Shown here one piece after another: positions 8,903-17,380 of a stretch of DNA of 64,000 bases. Below the pieces are notes generated by a model. The model was not told the origin of the DNA. It did not search any database and saw only the letters and a program-made list of their open reading frames with translations. The translations under genes and the position numbers were made by a program. The DNA comes from Anaerolineaceae bacterium (GTDB lineage: Bacteria > Chloroflexota > Anaerolineae > Anaerolineales > Anaerolineaceae). The number at the start of each line of letters is the position of its first letter. The first letter of the stretch is position 1. The DNA is taken from the NCBI GenBank assembly GCA_017417055.1, contig JAFPZX010000086.1, positions 44,801 to 108,800 on the forward strand. The letters are read 5' to 3'.

Positions 8903-11263
8903 ATGCATAAGAAAAAAAATATCCTTTTGATAATAGCGGCAGTCATCGTTGTCGGCTGTCTGCTTTATATTCCGAATATGCAGAATCTCGGACTGTATCG
9001 GGATGACTGGAACAACCTGTACAGCGCCACGATTTACGGACCGGATCAGCTGCTCGAACATTACCGCGCGGACCGGCCTGCGGACGGCTATCTGCTGTCG
9101 ATGCTCTACCGCCTGTTCCGGGTAAATCTCAACGCGTACCGCATCTGGAACCTCTGCTGCCGAATTCTCGGATCGGTTTTCTTTGCGCTGACGCTCCTGA
9201 AAATCTGGCCGCGTACGCCGAAAATGGCAGGACTTGCCGGTGTTCTGGCAGTTGCTTTTCCCGGATTTCTGCGGCAGGTTGATGGCATTTCCTATATCCC
9301 GCACCAGACAGCGATGATGCTTTTTATGTTATCCATGTGGTTGACCGCCCTGGCTTGTGAACCTGGACAAAAAAAATGGAATGTGCTTTATACTTTTCTT
9401 TCCCTGCTGTGTTCCTTCGCTTATATGATGCTGATGGAATATTATGTCGGGATGGAGATCTTTCGCCTCGGAATGATTTACCTGATGAACCGCGAACAGG
9501 CAGGTGACGGGAAGTTCAAGTCCTCCTTCAAATGCCTGCTGTCCTATATCCCCTACCTGATTCCTGTGTGCGGATTTGTCGCATGGCGGGTGTTTTTCTT
9601 TGATGCAGACCGTTCCGGGGCAGATTTACTCACCGATCAGATCAAACCGCTGCTGACCGCTCCCCGTGATGAAGGCTTCCGGCTGCTTGTCCGGATCATC
9701 AAAAGTATCTGGAAACTGTTCGCTGGGGTTTGGACCGTTCCGGCATATAACGCGATTAACCCGTTGGATAAAAAGGCTTTCCTTTACGCGCTGATTCCTT
9801 CGCTGATCATTTTGGCGGCAAGCCAGCTGTTTCTCTTCCTGGTCCATCGAAAAAAAACGGATGAATCCATCGCGGACGCGAGCAACGAATCCGCACAATG
9901 GTTATGGTATGGCCTCATCTGCGGTTCGGTCTCCATCCTGCCGCTGGTCATTGCCGGACGGGATATCAACTTTTCGACCAGTCTTGACCGCTTCGCCTGG
10001 CCGGGCATGATCGGTTCGATCCTGTTCCTGATCGGCCTGTTGGGTTCCCTGCGAAACCGTGTGCTGCGGAATCTTCTGACCATGGCAGCGATCCTGTTGT
10101 CCGTATTTGTGCAGTGGCAGAACGTTCAGGACTATGCCGGGTATTGGGCTTTTGAAAAGGATTTTATGCAGCAGCTGCTGTGGCGCGCGCCCATGCTGGA
10201 AAAGGGAACCACCATTCTGGAAGGCAGTGATCTGCTGGCGGAAGAAGATTATGACATTTTTTCCCCGGTCGCGATGGCCTATTTCCCTGTGAATCAACAT
10301 TGGGGACCGGAAGATGTTGGCTTCCCGGAAGATGTGGATGTGACCGCCATGCATTGGACACCGATCGGTGCTGAGGTGCTGAATTACAAAACAGTCCGGG
10401 ACGTGATTTTGGAAACTCGTGTGCAGCGGGAGACACGGAAAATCTTTGTCGACAAAAACTATAACAGCCTTCTGGCCATTTCCAAACCAAGTGAATCTGC
10501 CTGTCTGCGGGTGATCGATGGGGAGAATCCGGTTTACTCCTCCACTGACTGGACATTGATCCCGAAGGTTGGTGACCGCTCAAAGCTTTCCCAGATCATC
10601 GCTGATCCCGAGCAGCCAGCCGCTTTGCCTTTTTATCTTGGGCAGGAACAGGAGCATACCTGGTGTTATTATTATGAGAAAATGGAGCTGGCTCTGCAGC
10701 AAAATAATGTGGAAGGTGCCGCGAAACTGGCTGATGAAGCTTTGGAAAAAGGCTTTACTGCCGGGGACGCGGTTGAATGGATCCCGGTGATCCGCGCTTA
10801 TGCTCAAACAGGACGCATGGATGACGCGCTTACCGCGGCCCAAACGCTGGAAGATACAGATGAAGTTATGGGCCGAAATGCCTGTTCGTATTTCCTTTCC
10901 GCTGATCCGGACGGCACTTATGCCGCGGTTATTGATGAACTTTGTGACTGGATGGACAGCTCAGCTCTGCCCGCCGCTGTTGAAACGGTGGAGGAAAATG
11001 AATTAATCGATGAGACCGGAACCGACAGGACCGATGAAGCGCTTTCGGAATTGACTGAAGATCCCACGAACGACAGCCTCTCTATGTCTGATACAGCAGT
11101 TATATTCAATGAGAGTAAATCCGATTCCGAACAGAATGTGACACCTGAACCTGAATCAGATAGGGAACAATCTTCTGAACCGACAACAATGCCCGAATCT
11201 GAACCAACAGCAGAACCGGAGACTGAAGAAACTGCTGAGAAGGAGTTAACCAATGTGCAGTGA
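8903..11263 (+). CDS. Large membrane protein with soluble repeat domain and acidic tail
   Basis: A protein of 786 aa from the ATG at 8903. An ATG at 8879 would add 8 residues; neither has a strong ribosome binding site. About ten hydrophobic segments fill residues 1-430, with YRDDW after the first one, as in GT-C-like membrane glycosyltransferases. A soluble region follows; around residues 590-680 helical pairs (for example AAKLADEALEKGF, AYAQTGRMDDALTAAQ) look TPR-like. The last 90 residues are Glu/Ser/Pro/Thr-rich and of low complexity. Its end overlaps tgt by 11 nt, so the two are cotranscribed. Function unknown; a role in glycan or surface polymer assembly is inference. Confidence 0.6.
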   Translation: MHKKKNILLIIAAVIVVGCLLYIPNMQNLGLYRDDWNNLYSATIYGPDQLLEHYRADRPADGYLLSMLYRLFRVNLNAYRIWNLCCRILGSVFFALTLLKIWPRTPKMAGLAGVLAVAFPGFLRQVDGISYIPHQTAMMLFMLSMWLTALACEPGQKKWNVLYTFLSLLCSFAYMMLMEYYVGMEIFRLGMIYLMNREQAGDGKFKSSFKCLLSYIPYLIPVCGFVAWRVFFFDADRSGADLLTDQIKPLLTAPRDEGFRLLVRIIKSIWKLFAGVWTVPAYNAINPLDKKAFLYALIPSLIILAASQLFLFLVHRKKTDESIADASNESAQWLWYGLICGSVSILPLVIAGRDINFSTSLDRFAWPGMIGSILFLIGLLGSLRNRVLRNLLTMAAILLSVFVQWQNVQDYAGYWAFEKDFMQQLLWRAPMLEKGTTILEGSDLLAEEDYDIFSPVAMAYFPVNQHWGPEDVGFPEDVDVTAMHWTPIGAEVLNYKTVRDVILETRVQRETRKIFVDKNYNSLLAISKPSESACLRVIDGENPVYSSTDWTLIPKVGDRSKLSQIIADPEQPAALPFYLGQEQEHTWCYYYEKMELALQQNNVEGAAKLADEALEKGFTAGDAVEWIPVIRAYAQTGRMDDALTAAQTLEDTDEVMGRNACSYFLSADPDGTYAAVIDELCDWMDSSALPAAVETVEENELIDETGTDRTDEALSELTEDPTNDSLSMSDTAVIFNESKSDSEQNVTPEPESDREQSSEPTTMPESEPTAEPETEETAEKELTNVQ

Positions 11264-12362
11264 ACCTTCCTTTACATTTGAGCTTCAGGCAGCTGATGGA
11301 GCTGCCCGCGCGGGTGTGTTCCATACACCGCATGGACCGATTCCCACACCGATTTTTGCCCCTGTGGGTACGCAAGCCACCGTTAAAGCGATGACGCCGG
11401 CTCAGCTTTCGGAGCTCGGCTGCTCGCTGGTGCTGGCCAACACCTATCACCTCTTCCTTCGTCCCGGAGAAGATCTTGTGGCGGAGATGGGCGGCCTGCA
11501 CGAATTCATGCAATGGCATGGGCCGATGCTGACGGATTCCGGCGGGTTTCAGGTGTTTTCCCTCGGACCGCTGCGCAAAATCGACGAGGATGGCGTTACC
11601 TTCAAAAGTTATATTGACGGCTCCATGCATCGTCTCACACCGGAGAGTTCCATCGGGGTTCAGGAAAAACTGGGTGCCGACATCATTATGGCTTTTGATG
11701 AATGTGCCGACCCTTTCGACAAAGCCTACAATGAACGGGCGATGGCACGTACGCACCGCTGGCTGGAACGCTGTATCAAAGCCAAACAGCGTCCCGATCA
11801 GGCTTTGTTTGGGATCGTCCAGGGCGGGATCTTTGCGGACCTGCGTGAGGAATCTGCGAAATTTGTCTCCTCTTTCGATCTGCCCGGTTTTGCTATCGGC
11901 GGTCTTTCGGTCGGGGAATCCAAGGAAGACATGAACAAAATGATGGAAGTGGTCACGCCCATCCTGCCGCAGAACAAGCCGCGCTACCTGATGGGAGTCG
12001 GCTCTCCGGAAGACCTGGTCAACGGGATCTGGCGCGGGATCGATTTCTTTGACTGCGTCCTCCCCACCCGACTGGCACGGCATGGCGCCGCGATGACTTT
12101 CAATGGTCGGCTGAACATGGTCAATCAGAAATATACCCATGACCCGAAGCCGATCGTAGAAGGCTGCACCTGCTACACCTGTCAGCATTTTTCCCGGGCA
12201 TACATCCGTCATCTGCTCCAGAACAAGGAGATGCTGGCTGCCACACTCCTTTCCATCCACAACATCCATACACTGGAAGAGCTCGTCCGTCAGGCACGCG
12301 CGGCCATTTTCGCCGGAACCTATGATGCCTTCGCGGAAAATTTCCTTGCCAATTACCATTAA
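11253..12362 (+). CDS. tgt: tRNA-guanine transglycosylase
   Basis: Exchanges guanine-34 in tRNAs with GUN anticodons for preQ1, a central step of queuosine synthesis. D95 (LTDSGGFQVF), the predicted nucleophile D267 (FDCVLPTRLARHG), GGLSVGE near 216-222 and the zinc ligands C305, C307, C310 with a downstream His (H336) are all present. The length, 369 aa, is typical. AAGGAG lies 10 nt upstream of the ATG, inside the previous gene, which it overlaps by 11 nt. queG, a later queuosine step, lies at 61.8 kb; the preQ1 synthesis genes are not in the window. Confidence 0.97.
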   Translation: MCSEPSFTFELQAADGAARAGVFHTPHGPIPTPIFAPVGTQATVKAMTPAQLSELGCSLVLANTYHLFLRPGEDLVAEMGGLHEFMQWHGPMLTDSGGFQVFSLGPLRKIDEDGVTFKSYIDGSMHRLTPESSIGVQEKLGADIIMAFDECADPFDKAYNERAMARTHRWLERCIKAKQRPDQALFGIVQGGIFADLREESAKFVSSFDLPGFAIGGLSVGESKEDMNKMMEVVTPILPQNKPRYLMGVGSPEDLVNGIWRGIDFFDCVLPTRLARHGAAMTFNGRLNMVNQKYTHDPKPIVEGCTCYTCQHFSRAYIRHLLQNKEMLAATLLSIHNIHTLEELVRQARAAIFAGTYDAFAENFLANYH

Positions 12363-12365
12363 TCA

Positions 12366-12431
12366 AAGCACACCGAGGTCTGCCCTGCTGTTGTGGCGAA
12401 GCCCATACAGCAGGACTGCACTTGGTGTGCG
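12366..12431. repeat. Family A palindromic repeat, copy 1
   Basis: AGCACACCGAGGTCTGCC on the left and GGACTGCACTTGGTGTGCG on the right form a long imperfect hairpin that starts 4 nt after the tgt stop. Other copies lie near 14963, 18325, 20782, 45193 and 46665. Confidence 0.75.
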
Positions 12432-12559
12432 ATTCGGAACTACGAGGACCTGTCCCGTTTTTTTCATAGTTGGAACTTTTATTGCAAGGATTCGTTTAGG
12501 ACAATAACGAATCCCATCCCGGCCTTCATCCGGATGCGGGTCCGATGCAAGGAGGTATT

Positions 12560-13444
12560 ATGAAAAAGACAATCCTGCCGCTGCTGCTGTCAGCATTGGC
12601 AATTTTGACCGGGATCGTTTCGGCACAGACACCGGAGCCGACGCAGACGCCCTATATCATCTATGTTGTTGTGACGGCAACACCCACTCCCGAACCAACC
12701 GGACAGAGTGAAACCATAGAACTGGTACAGGATGACACCATCCCTGTAATCACCCGCCCGGGATCATCGGACGGGATCTCCCTGGTGAATGGCGGAACAG
12801 ATTCCGGTTCCACCGCTGAGAGCGGAACGATCACCATCGCCAACCAAACAGGTGGCTCATCCTATGCGACCTCGGTAGATGACTTGATCCAGCTGGTCGT
12901 TGCAACCGTCACAGCGGGGAACAGCACAGCCGCGGGCGGAACGGAAAATGCCGGGAGCACAGGCGGTGCTTTGGTCCGACAGTCAGATGGATCGACCTGT
13001 ACAATGAATTTCCAACTGGTTAGTGAACCAACCTATCCTGCCGGATCCATCATCCCCCGCGGGGAGGTTTTTTGGAAGGAATGGGTGCTCCTGAATACAG
13101 GCAGCTGCACCTGGACACCCGATTGGGAATTCGTTTTCGACAGCGGCTGGCAGATCGGCAACACCCGCTTTCATATGAACCGGACAACGGCTCCGGGACA
13201 AACCCTCACCGTCCGTCTGGCGATGGTCCCGGATCAAAAACAGGACGGCAACTACTACAGCACCTATGCCTTTGAAGCACCGGACGGCACCCGTTATGGC
13301 ACGATCACTTCCTCCTATACGGTAAAAGCGCCGTCTTACTTTGTGAAACCGACAGAAAAAGTCTGCGACCGCTGCAAACCGCAGCATGGACGTCCCGCCG
13401 GTCCTGAATGCCGCCCATACTGTCCGCCCCCCTGGTGGTGGTAA
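12560..13444 (+). CDS. Secreted protein with NBR1-type Ig-like domain and Cys/Pro-rich tail
   Basis: A protein of 294 aa. It has a signal peptide with the AQ cleavage area near residues 22-24, a Thr/Ser/Gly-rich linker up to about residue 140, then one NBR1-like Ig domain (WVLLNTGSCTWTPDWEF and GTRYGTITSSYTV). The tail has a Cys/Pro pattern (CDRC, CRPYCPPPWWW). The ATG at 12560 is set by AAGGAGG at 12549-12555. In eukaryotes this Ig domain mediates protein contacts; in bacteria it is an extracellular domain of unknown partner. Three relatives lie at 60.3-63.8 kb. It is probably exported to the cell surface; function unknown. Confidence 0.78.
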   Translation: MKKTILPLLLSALAILTGIVSAQTPEPTQTPYIIYVVVTATPTPEPTGQSETIELVQDDTIPVITRPGSSDGISLVNGGTDSGSTAESGTITIANQTGGSSYATSVDDLIQLVVATVTAGNSTAAGGTENAGSTGGALVRQSDGSTCTMNFQLVSEPTYPAGSIIPRGEVFWKEWVLLNTGSCTWTPDWEFVFDSGWQIGNTRFHMNRTTAPGQTLTVRLAMVPDQKQDGNYYSTYAFEAPDGTRYGTITSSYTVKAPSYFVKPTEKVCDRCKPQHGRPAGPECRPYCPPPWWW

Positions 13445-13465
13445 TTTTATGAGGTATACTCGAAT

Positions 13466-13490
13466 GGGACGGTTACTCCGGAACCGTCCC
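13466..13490. repeat. Family C palindrome (GGGACGGTT/AACCGTCCC)
   Basis: Perfect 9-bp arms with a 7-nt loop, 21 nt after the stop of the secreted protein. A larger related palindrome (GGGGACGG ... CCGTCCCC, with GCGCGAGCGC in the loop) lies at about 13599-13643. Confidence 0.7.
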
Positions 13491-13657
13491 GGAATGAATA
13501 AGCCTCTATTGAAAAAATGGTAGATTCCGAAATGATTGGTCAAAAATCATCGATGAATCGAAATAAACAGAACGTTTCCGGAATACACATCTTTGCCGGG
13601 GACGGCTCCATTTAGCGCGAGCGCCTCATGAGAACCGTCCCCACCACAACCAAAGAC

Positions 13658-13681
13658 AGCCGAAATCAACCGATTTCGGCT
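13658..13681. terminator. Hairpin between convergent genes
   Basis: AGCCGAAATC-AACC-GATTTCGGCT is a perfect 10-bp stem with a 4-nt loop, 16 nt after the stop of the minus-strand gene. The U-tract is weak in both directions, so it may act as a poor terminator or only as a processing site. Confidence 0.55.
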
Positions 13682-13697
13682 CACTAAAACCTGAAAC

Positions 13698-14801
13698 CTA
13701 TTTCCGCTTCTTCCTCTTTTCTCTCAGGCTCTTCCGCTTCTCTTCTGATGGACCGTCAAGTCTCAAATTTCGTAATTCCTTTCGGGCCTCTTCGTTCCGC
13801 CGCAGCCATCGTTGCTGGAACGTTTTGGAGTCTTCCAGCGGGATCTCCATGACTGCTTTCTGGTCCCCCCGTTTCATCGCCTCATCCATCAGCTTTTTTC
13901 TCGCTTCAGCTTCGGTAATCGTTCCGGGCGGCAGCTGCGTTATATCATGCCGGGCAGGTGCTTTGGGATCATCATCCTCATAAAACGCCACCTTCGGAAC
14001 CGGATAAGGTTTGATGATTTTTCCTCCGGCCAATGCTGAATTTTGCAGTTTGCGTTCCAGCCGTTCATATTCCTTTTGCTGTTTTGCCAAAACTTTTTCT
14101 TTTCGCAGCATTTCACGCGCCATCGAACCGTTGATCGGCAGTGCTCTGTCGTTCGGCAGAAGATTGGGGGACATCCCGGTTTTGAATCCATCATTTGTCC
14201 GCGGAGCACCGCGGAAATTTTCATCCCGCTCTAACAGATCTTCAGCATCCAGCTTCCCATCCCTAATTTTTAGGATCTTGACTTCTGTCGCCTGCAGACG
14301 GCTGATGAGCGCGTCCCAGCGGAATTCCTGTTTCAAGTAGCTCATTCCCAACAGATTGTTATCTTTATAGATTCCTTCCAAGGCCGCGTGAGCTTTGCGC
14401 AGATGGTAAGAGACCATGCGGACCAGCTCTTCAACGCCCAACTCTTCGAGGCTTTTGAATTCCAGACCTTTTTGTTCCAGTGCTGCTTTGGTAATGCAGA
14501 TACTGCCCATCTGCCGGATACTTTTTTCCAGTTCTTGCGAATATTTCAGATAATTTTCGGAAAAGCGGTTAGCCTTACAGGCATGATAATACAGCTTTTG
14601 GGTATCATCCCACAATATGCGGGAACGTTCTTCAAATTCGGCAGGAGCGTTGCTGAACACATTGACCGGTTCATCAGGCAGTTCTGCAGCTTTGATCTGC
14701 GTCAAAATCCCGCGGTTTTCTTTCCCACCGGACGCGCCGTACTTCAACAGCTGCTGTAATTGTTTATCTGATTGCATAAATCCAGCCGTCATCGTGTCCA
14801 T
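13698..14801 (-). CDS. Unknown basic, helical cytoplasmic protein
   Basis: A protein of 367 aa without signal peptide or membrane segment. It looks mostly helical, with a coiled-coil-like stretch near residues 225-260 (EKVLAKQQKEYERLERKLQ) and a very basic C-terminus (SLREKRKKRK). The ATG at 14801 is chosen over a GTG at 14807 because AGGAGG at 14808-14813 touches the GTG but has a 6-nt spacer to the ATG. It stands alone, convergent with the secreted protein gene. The strong ribosome binding site and full-length frame support a real gene. The basic tail could bind nucleic acid, but that is a guess. Confidence 0.7.
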   Translation of the reverse strand: MDTMTAGFMQSDKQLQQLLKYGASGGKENRGILTQIKAAELPDEPVNVFSNAPAEFEERSRILWDDTQKLYYHACKANRFSENYLKYSQELEKSIRQMGSICITKAALEQKGLEFKSLEELGVEELVRMVSYHLRKAHAALEGIYKDNNLLGMSYLKQEFRWDALISRLQATEVKILKIRDGKLDAEDLLERDENFRGAPRTNDGFKTGMSPNLLPNDRALPINGSMAREMLRKEKVLAKQQKEYERLERKLQNSALAGGKIIKPYPVPKVAFYEDDDPKAPARHDITQLPPGTITEAEARKKLMDEAMKRGDQKAVMEIPLEDSKTFQQRWLRRNEEARKELRNLRLDGPSEEKRKSLREKRKKRK

Positions 14802-14962
14802 CTTCACTCCTCCTTTCTATAATTTTATAATATTTTTATTCTATTGATATTGATTATATATAACTTTTTTAAATTGTCAAGGAATTTAATAAATTAGTTA
14901 TAAAATTCTAATTAATTGTATTGTTTTATGCTGATCAACAAATTTCTTCTCTAATTCAGCAA

Positions 14963-15085
14963 AGCGCACCAGGGTCTGCCTTTTTGTTGTCGCACAGCCG
15001 ACACAAAAAGACTGCACTTTGTGTGCGAGCTCTTAAATTCATTTATCATAGCGCCTGTTATGGCATATTTGATTAATCAGCGGTT
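14963..15085. repeat. Family A repeat, copy 2 (long form)
   Basis: A hairpin built from GTCTGCCTTTTTGTTGTCG and CGACACAAAAAGACTGCAC, followed by the longer right part that ends in TTGATTAATCAGCG. The copies at 18325 and 46665 have the same two-part structure. Confidence 0.8.
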
Positions 15086-15236
15086 CCTTAAATTATACAT
15101 CGAATCAAGAACAAAAGATAATGTTTTACCTATGCAGATTTCAGACTAATTTTCAGCAGTTTCGTGAATAAAATCCAATAACATATAATTACCAAAAAAG
15201 TTGTCCGATTTTTGGGGCAGCACTTTTTAAACCTTA

Positions 15237-15245
15237 TGATATAAT
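15237..15245 (+). promoter_or_regulatory. Extended -10 promoter of the GGDEF gene
   Basis: TGATATAAT is a consensus extended -10 located 38 nt before the start codon. No good -35 is visible, as is common for extended -10 promoters. Confidence 0.5.
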
Positions 15246-15282
15246 CGTAATAACCGCATCCGACTAAGGAGGAAAAAATCAG

Positions 15283-16419
15283 ATGGCAACCGCAATCCAT
15301 ATTGAAATTGATGCTCTGTTTCTGCTGATTTTATGTGTCATTGCCTGGCAGATCACACACAGTGTCAGCCAACAGATGAACCGCATTCTCTTCCGCTACG
15401 TCGTATTCGGCAACATGACCATCCTGACGCTGGACATTTTATGGATGCTGGTCGAAGGGCAGACTTTTCCCGGCGCACGAACGCTGAACAACATCATCAA
15501 TGCCGTCTATCTGGGCAATGTGGTCATCATGGGCGGCATCTGGTATCTGTATGTTCTGGAAAGCCTCGGTTACAAGATTACCACCAAATTAGTAACCATT
15601 GTGCTTTTCCCCGGTGCTGTTTTTATGGTTCTCAACCTCATTTCCATGAAAACCGGCTGGATCTTTTATATCAGTGAGGACAATCACTACACCAGAGGTC
15701 CGCTGTTTTTCCTTCAGTCGACTGTCGCGCTTTTGAGTCTGTTCATCTCGCTGATCCATCTGATCATTTTCTATTTTAAACCAAACACAAAAATTCCCAA
15801 AACAAATATCCGCAAACTACTGACCTTTTATATCGTTCCTTTTGTCGGGAGCATCCTTACGCTGCCCTTCTCCGGTATGCCCGGGACCTGGACCTGCGCG
15901 GCGGTCTCCATTATCCTAATGTACATGGACGACCAGGATAACGCGATTTCACGCGACAGTCTCACCGGGCTCAACAACCGCAAGACACTGGAACCCACCT
16001 TCGCATCTTACATAAAACAGGTCACAGAGGTCAAAAACCTTTTTCTGTTCATGATCGACTTGAACGATTTCAAAAAGATCAACGATACCTATGGGCATCC
16101 GATCGGCGACAAAGCGCTGGTGGAAACTGCCAACATCATAACCAACTCCCTCAACGGTATGCAGGGCATTGTCGTCCGCTACGGCGGTGATGAATTTATC
16201 GTTATGGGGTTCCTTTACGGCAAAACGAACGCTGTCTCTTATGAAAAACAGGTCAAAGCGGATTTTGAACAATGGAACAAAGACCACAACAACCCATATA
16301 CGCTTTCCATCTGTATCGGATGGAGCCGCTACCATGAAGGAGAATCGCTGAAGGATCTGATGGCAAAGGCCGACGAAAAGCTGTATCAAGAAAAAAAGAT
16401 CCGGAATGTCGGCCGGTAA
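15283..16419 (+). CDS. Membrane-bound diguanylate cyclase (GGDEF)
   Basis: A protein of 378 aa. The first 210 residues hold about seven hydrophobic segments, a likely membrane sensor. The GGDEF domain follows, starting at RDSLTGLNNRKTLEP and carrying the intact active site RYGGDEF (about residues 303-309). GGDEF enzymes make cyclic di-GMP from two GTP. The RxxD inhibitory site usually found a few residues before GGDEF is absent (LNGMQGIVV), so product inhibition may be lacking. The ribosome binding site is AGGAGG at 15268-15273. Downstream, the lipid kinase gene starts 26 nt after the stop, so cotranscription is likely. The sensed signal is unknown. Confidence 0.92.
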   Translation: MATAIHIEIDALFLLILCVIAWQITHSVSQQMNRILFRYVVFGNMTILTLDILWMLVEGQTFPGARTLNNIINAVYLGNVVIMGGIWYLYVLESLGYKITTKLVTIVLFPGAVFMVLNLISMKTGWIFYISEDNHYTRGPLFFLQSTVALLSLFISLIHLIIFYFKPNTKIPKTNIRKLLTFYIVPFVGSILTLPFSGMPGTWTCAAVSIILMYMDDQDNAISRDSLTGLNNRKTLEPTFASYIKQVTEVKNLFLFMIDLNDFKKINDTYGHPIGDKALVETANIITNSLNGMQGIVVRYGGDEFIVMGFLYGKTNAVSYEKQVKADFEQWNKDHNNPYTLSICIGWSRYHEGESLKDLMAKADEKLYQEKKIRNVGR

Positions 16420-16445
16420 CAATGTATTGAGGACAGCGTAAAGTC

Positions 16446-17375
16446 ATGTTCGGAAAAAGAAAAAAGGCGCTTATATTATTGAACACCTCCTCCGGAACCG
16501 GCAGGGCGGCATCTATGACGCTGGAAATAATCAAACGACTCGCCCAAAGAGGGTATGAGCCGATTCTTTATCCGATTATTCCCAAAAGCGACCTGGTGTC
16601 CGAAAAGATCCTGCCGGAATATGAAGATCAGCTGGATATGGTCGTATGCAGCGGCGGTGACGGGACGCTGAACCATGTAGTCCAAAGCATCATGCAAATG
16701 AAAAACCGCCCGCTGCTTTCCTACATCCCAACCGGAAGCACGAATGACTTCGCCAAAGGACTTTCCATCCCGGTGGATTTCGATAAAGCGCTGGATATGA
16801 TCTTCAACGGGAACCGGTTCCAATATGATATCGGGAAATTCAACGGCAGCTACTTCAATTATGTTGCCGCATTCGGGGCTTTTTCCGCCGTCAGTTATGC
16901 AACGGACCAGCAGCTGAAGAACCTGCTCGGCCATGCGGCCTATATTCTCAGTGCTATCGGCGATTTTCCGGAACATCTGAGCTACACCTGTCACATGCGC
17001 ATTGAAACGGATAACGAAGTAACGGAAGGTGATTATATCTTCGGCGCCATCTGCAGCGCGGTCTCCGTGGGCGGTTTTCCCATTTTCAAGGACGCGAACG
17101 TAAAATTGAACGATGGCAAAATGGAACTGCTGCTCATCAGAGCACCGAAAACGCCTGTTGATTTACAGGAAACACTCAACGCGATTCTGAAAGGCACCAT
17201 GGACCATCCCAGCATTACTTTCCGTCAGATATCAAAAGTCTCCCTGCATGCGGAAAACAGCGTGGCCTGGTCGCTTGACGGTGAGTACGGCGGATCCTAC
17301 AAAGACGTCACCGTGGAAGTACAACAGCAGGCTGTAACGATCATGTCCGGAATCAAGGGACAAGGGGGAAATTGA
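16446..17375 (+). CDS. Diacylglycerol kinase family lipid kinase (DagK/YegS-type)
   Basis: A cytoplasmic or membrane-associated lipid kinase of 309 aa. The nucleotide-binding motif CSGGDGTLNHV (about residues 69-79) and PTGSTNDFAKGL (about residues 97-108) are diagnostic of the DAGK catalytic domain. The N-terminal ALILLNTSSGTG is the usual first strand and loop. Members phosphorylate diacylglycerol or related lipids. A GAGGA lies about 12 nt before the ATG. It sits between the GGDEF gene and a SorC-type regulator whose ATG is 5 nt after its stop; the three may form an operon. The exact lipid substrate cannot be told. Confidence 0.9.
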   Translation: MFGKRKKALILLNTSSGTGRAASMTLEIIKRLAQRGYEPILYPIIPKSDLVSEKILPEYEDQLDMVVCSGGDGTLNHVVQSIMQMKNRPLLSYIPTGSTNDFAKGLSIPVDFDKALDMIFNGNRFQYDIGKFNGSYFNYVAAFGAFSAVSYATDQQLKNLLGHAAYILSAIGDFPEHLSYTCHMRIETDNEVTEGDYIFGAICSAVSVGGFPIFKDANVKLNDGKMELLLIRAPKTPVDLQETLNAILKGTMDHPSITFRQISKVSLHAENSVAWSLDGEYGGSYKDVTVEVQQQAVTIMSGIKGQGGN

Positions 17376-17380
17376 TTACA

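Larger units (their letters stand above)
14802..15282. other. Long AT-rich divergent intergenic region
   Basis: This 481-nt gap separates two divergent genes. 14808-14945 is very AT-rich and must hold the promoter of the minus-strand gene. A full family A repeat fills 14963-15085. The remainder is AT-rich and holds the promoter of the GGDEF gene. I see no open frame or RNA gene in it. Confidence 0.6.

Noticed and set aside
11106-12359. A 417-codon minus-strand frame opposite tgt
   Set aside because: tgt is complete with all motifs on the plus strand; the antisense frame has no recognisable domain and spans two genes. It is a shadow of codon bias.
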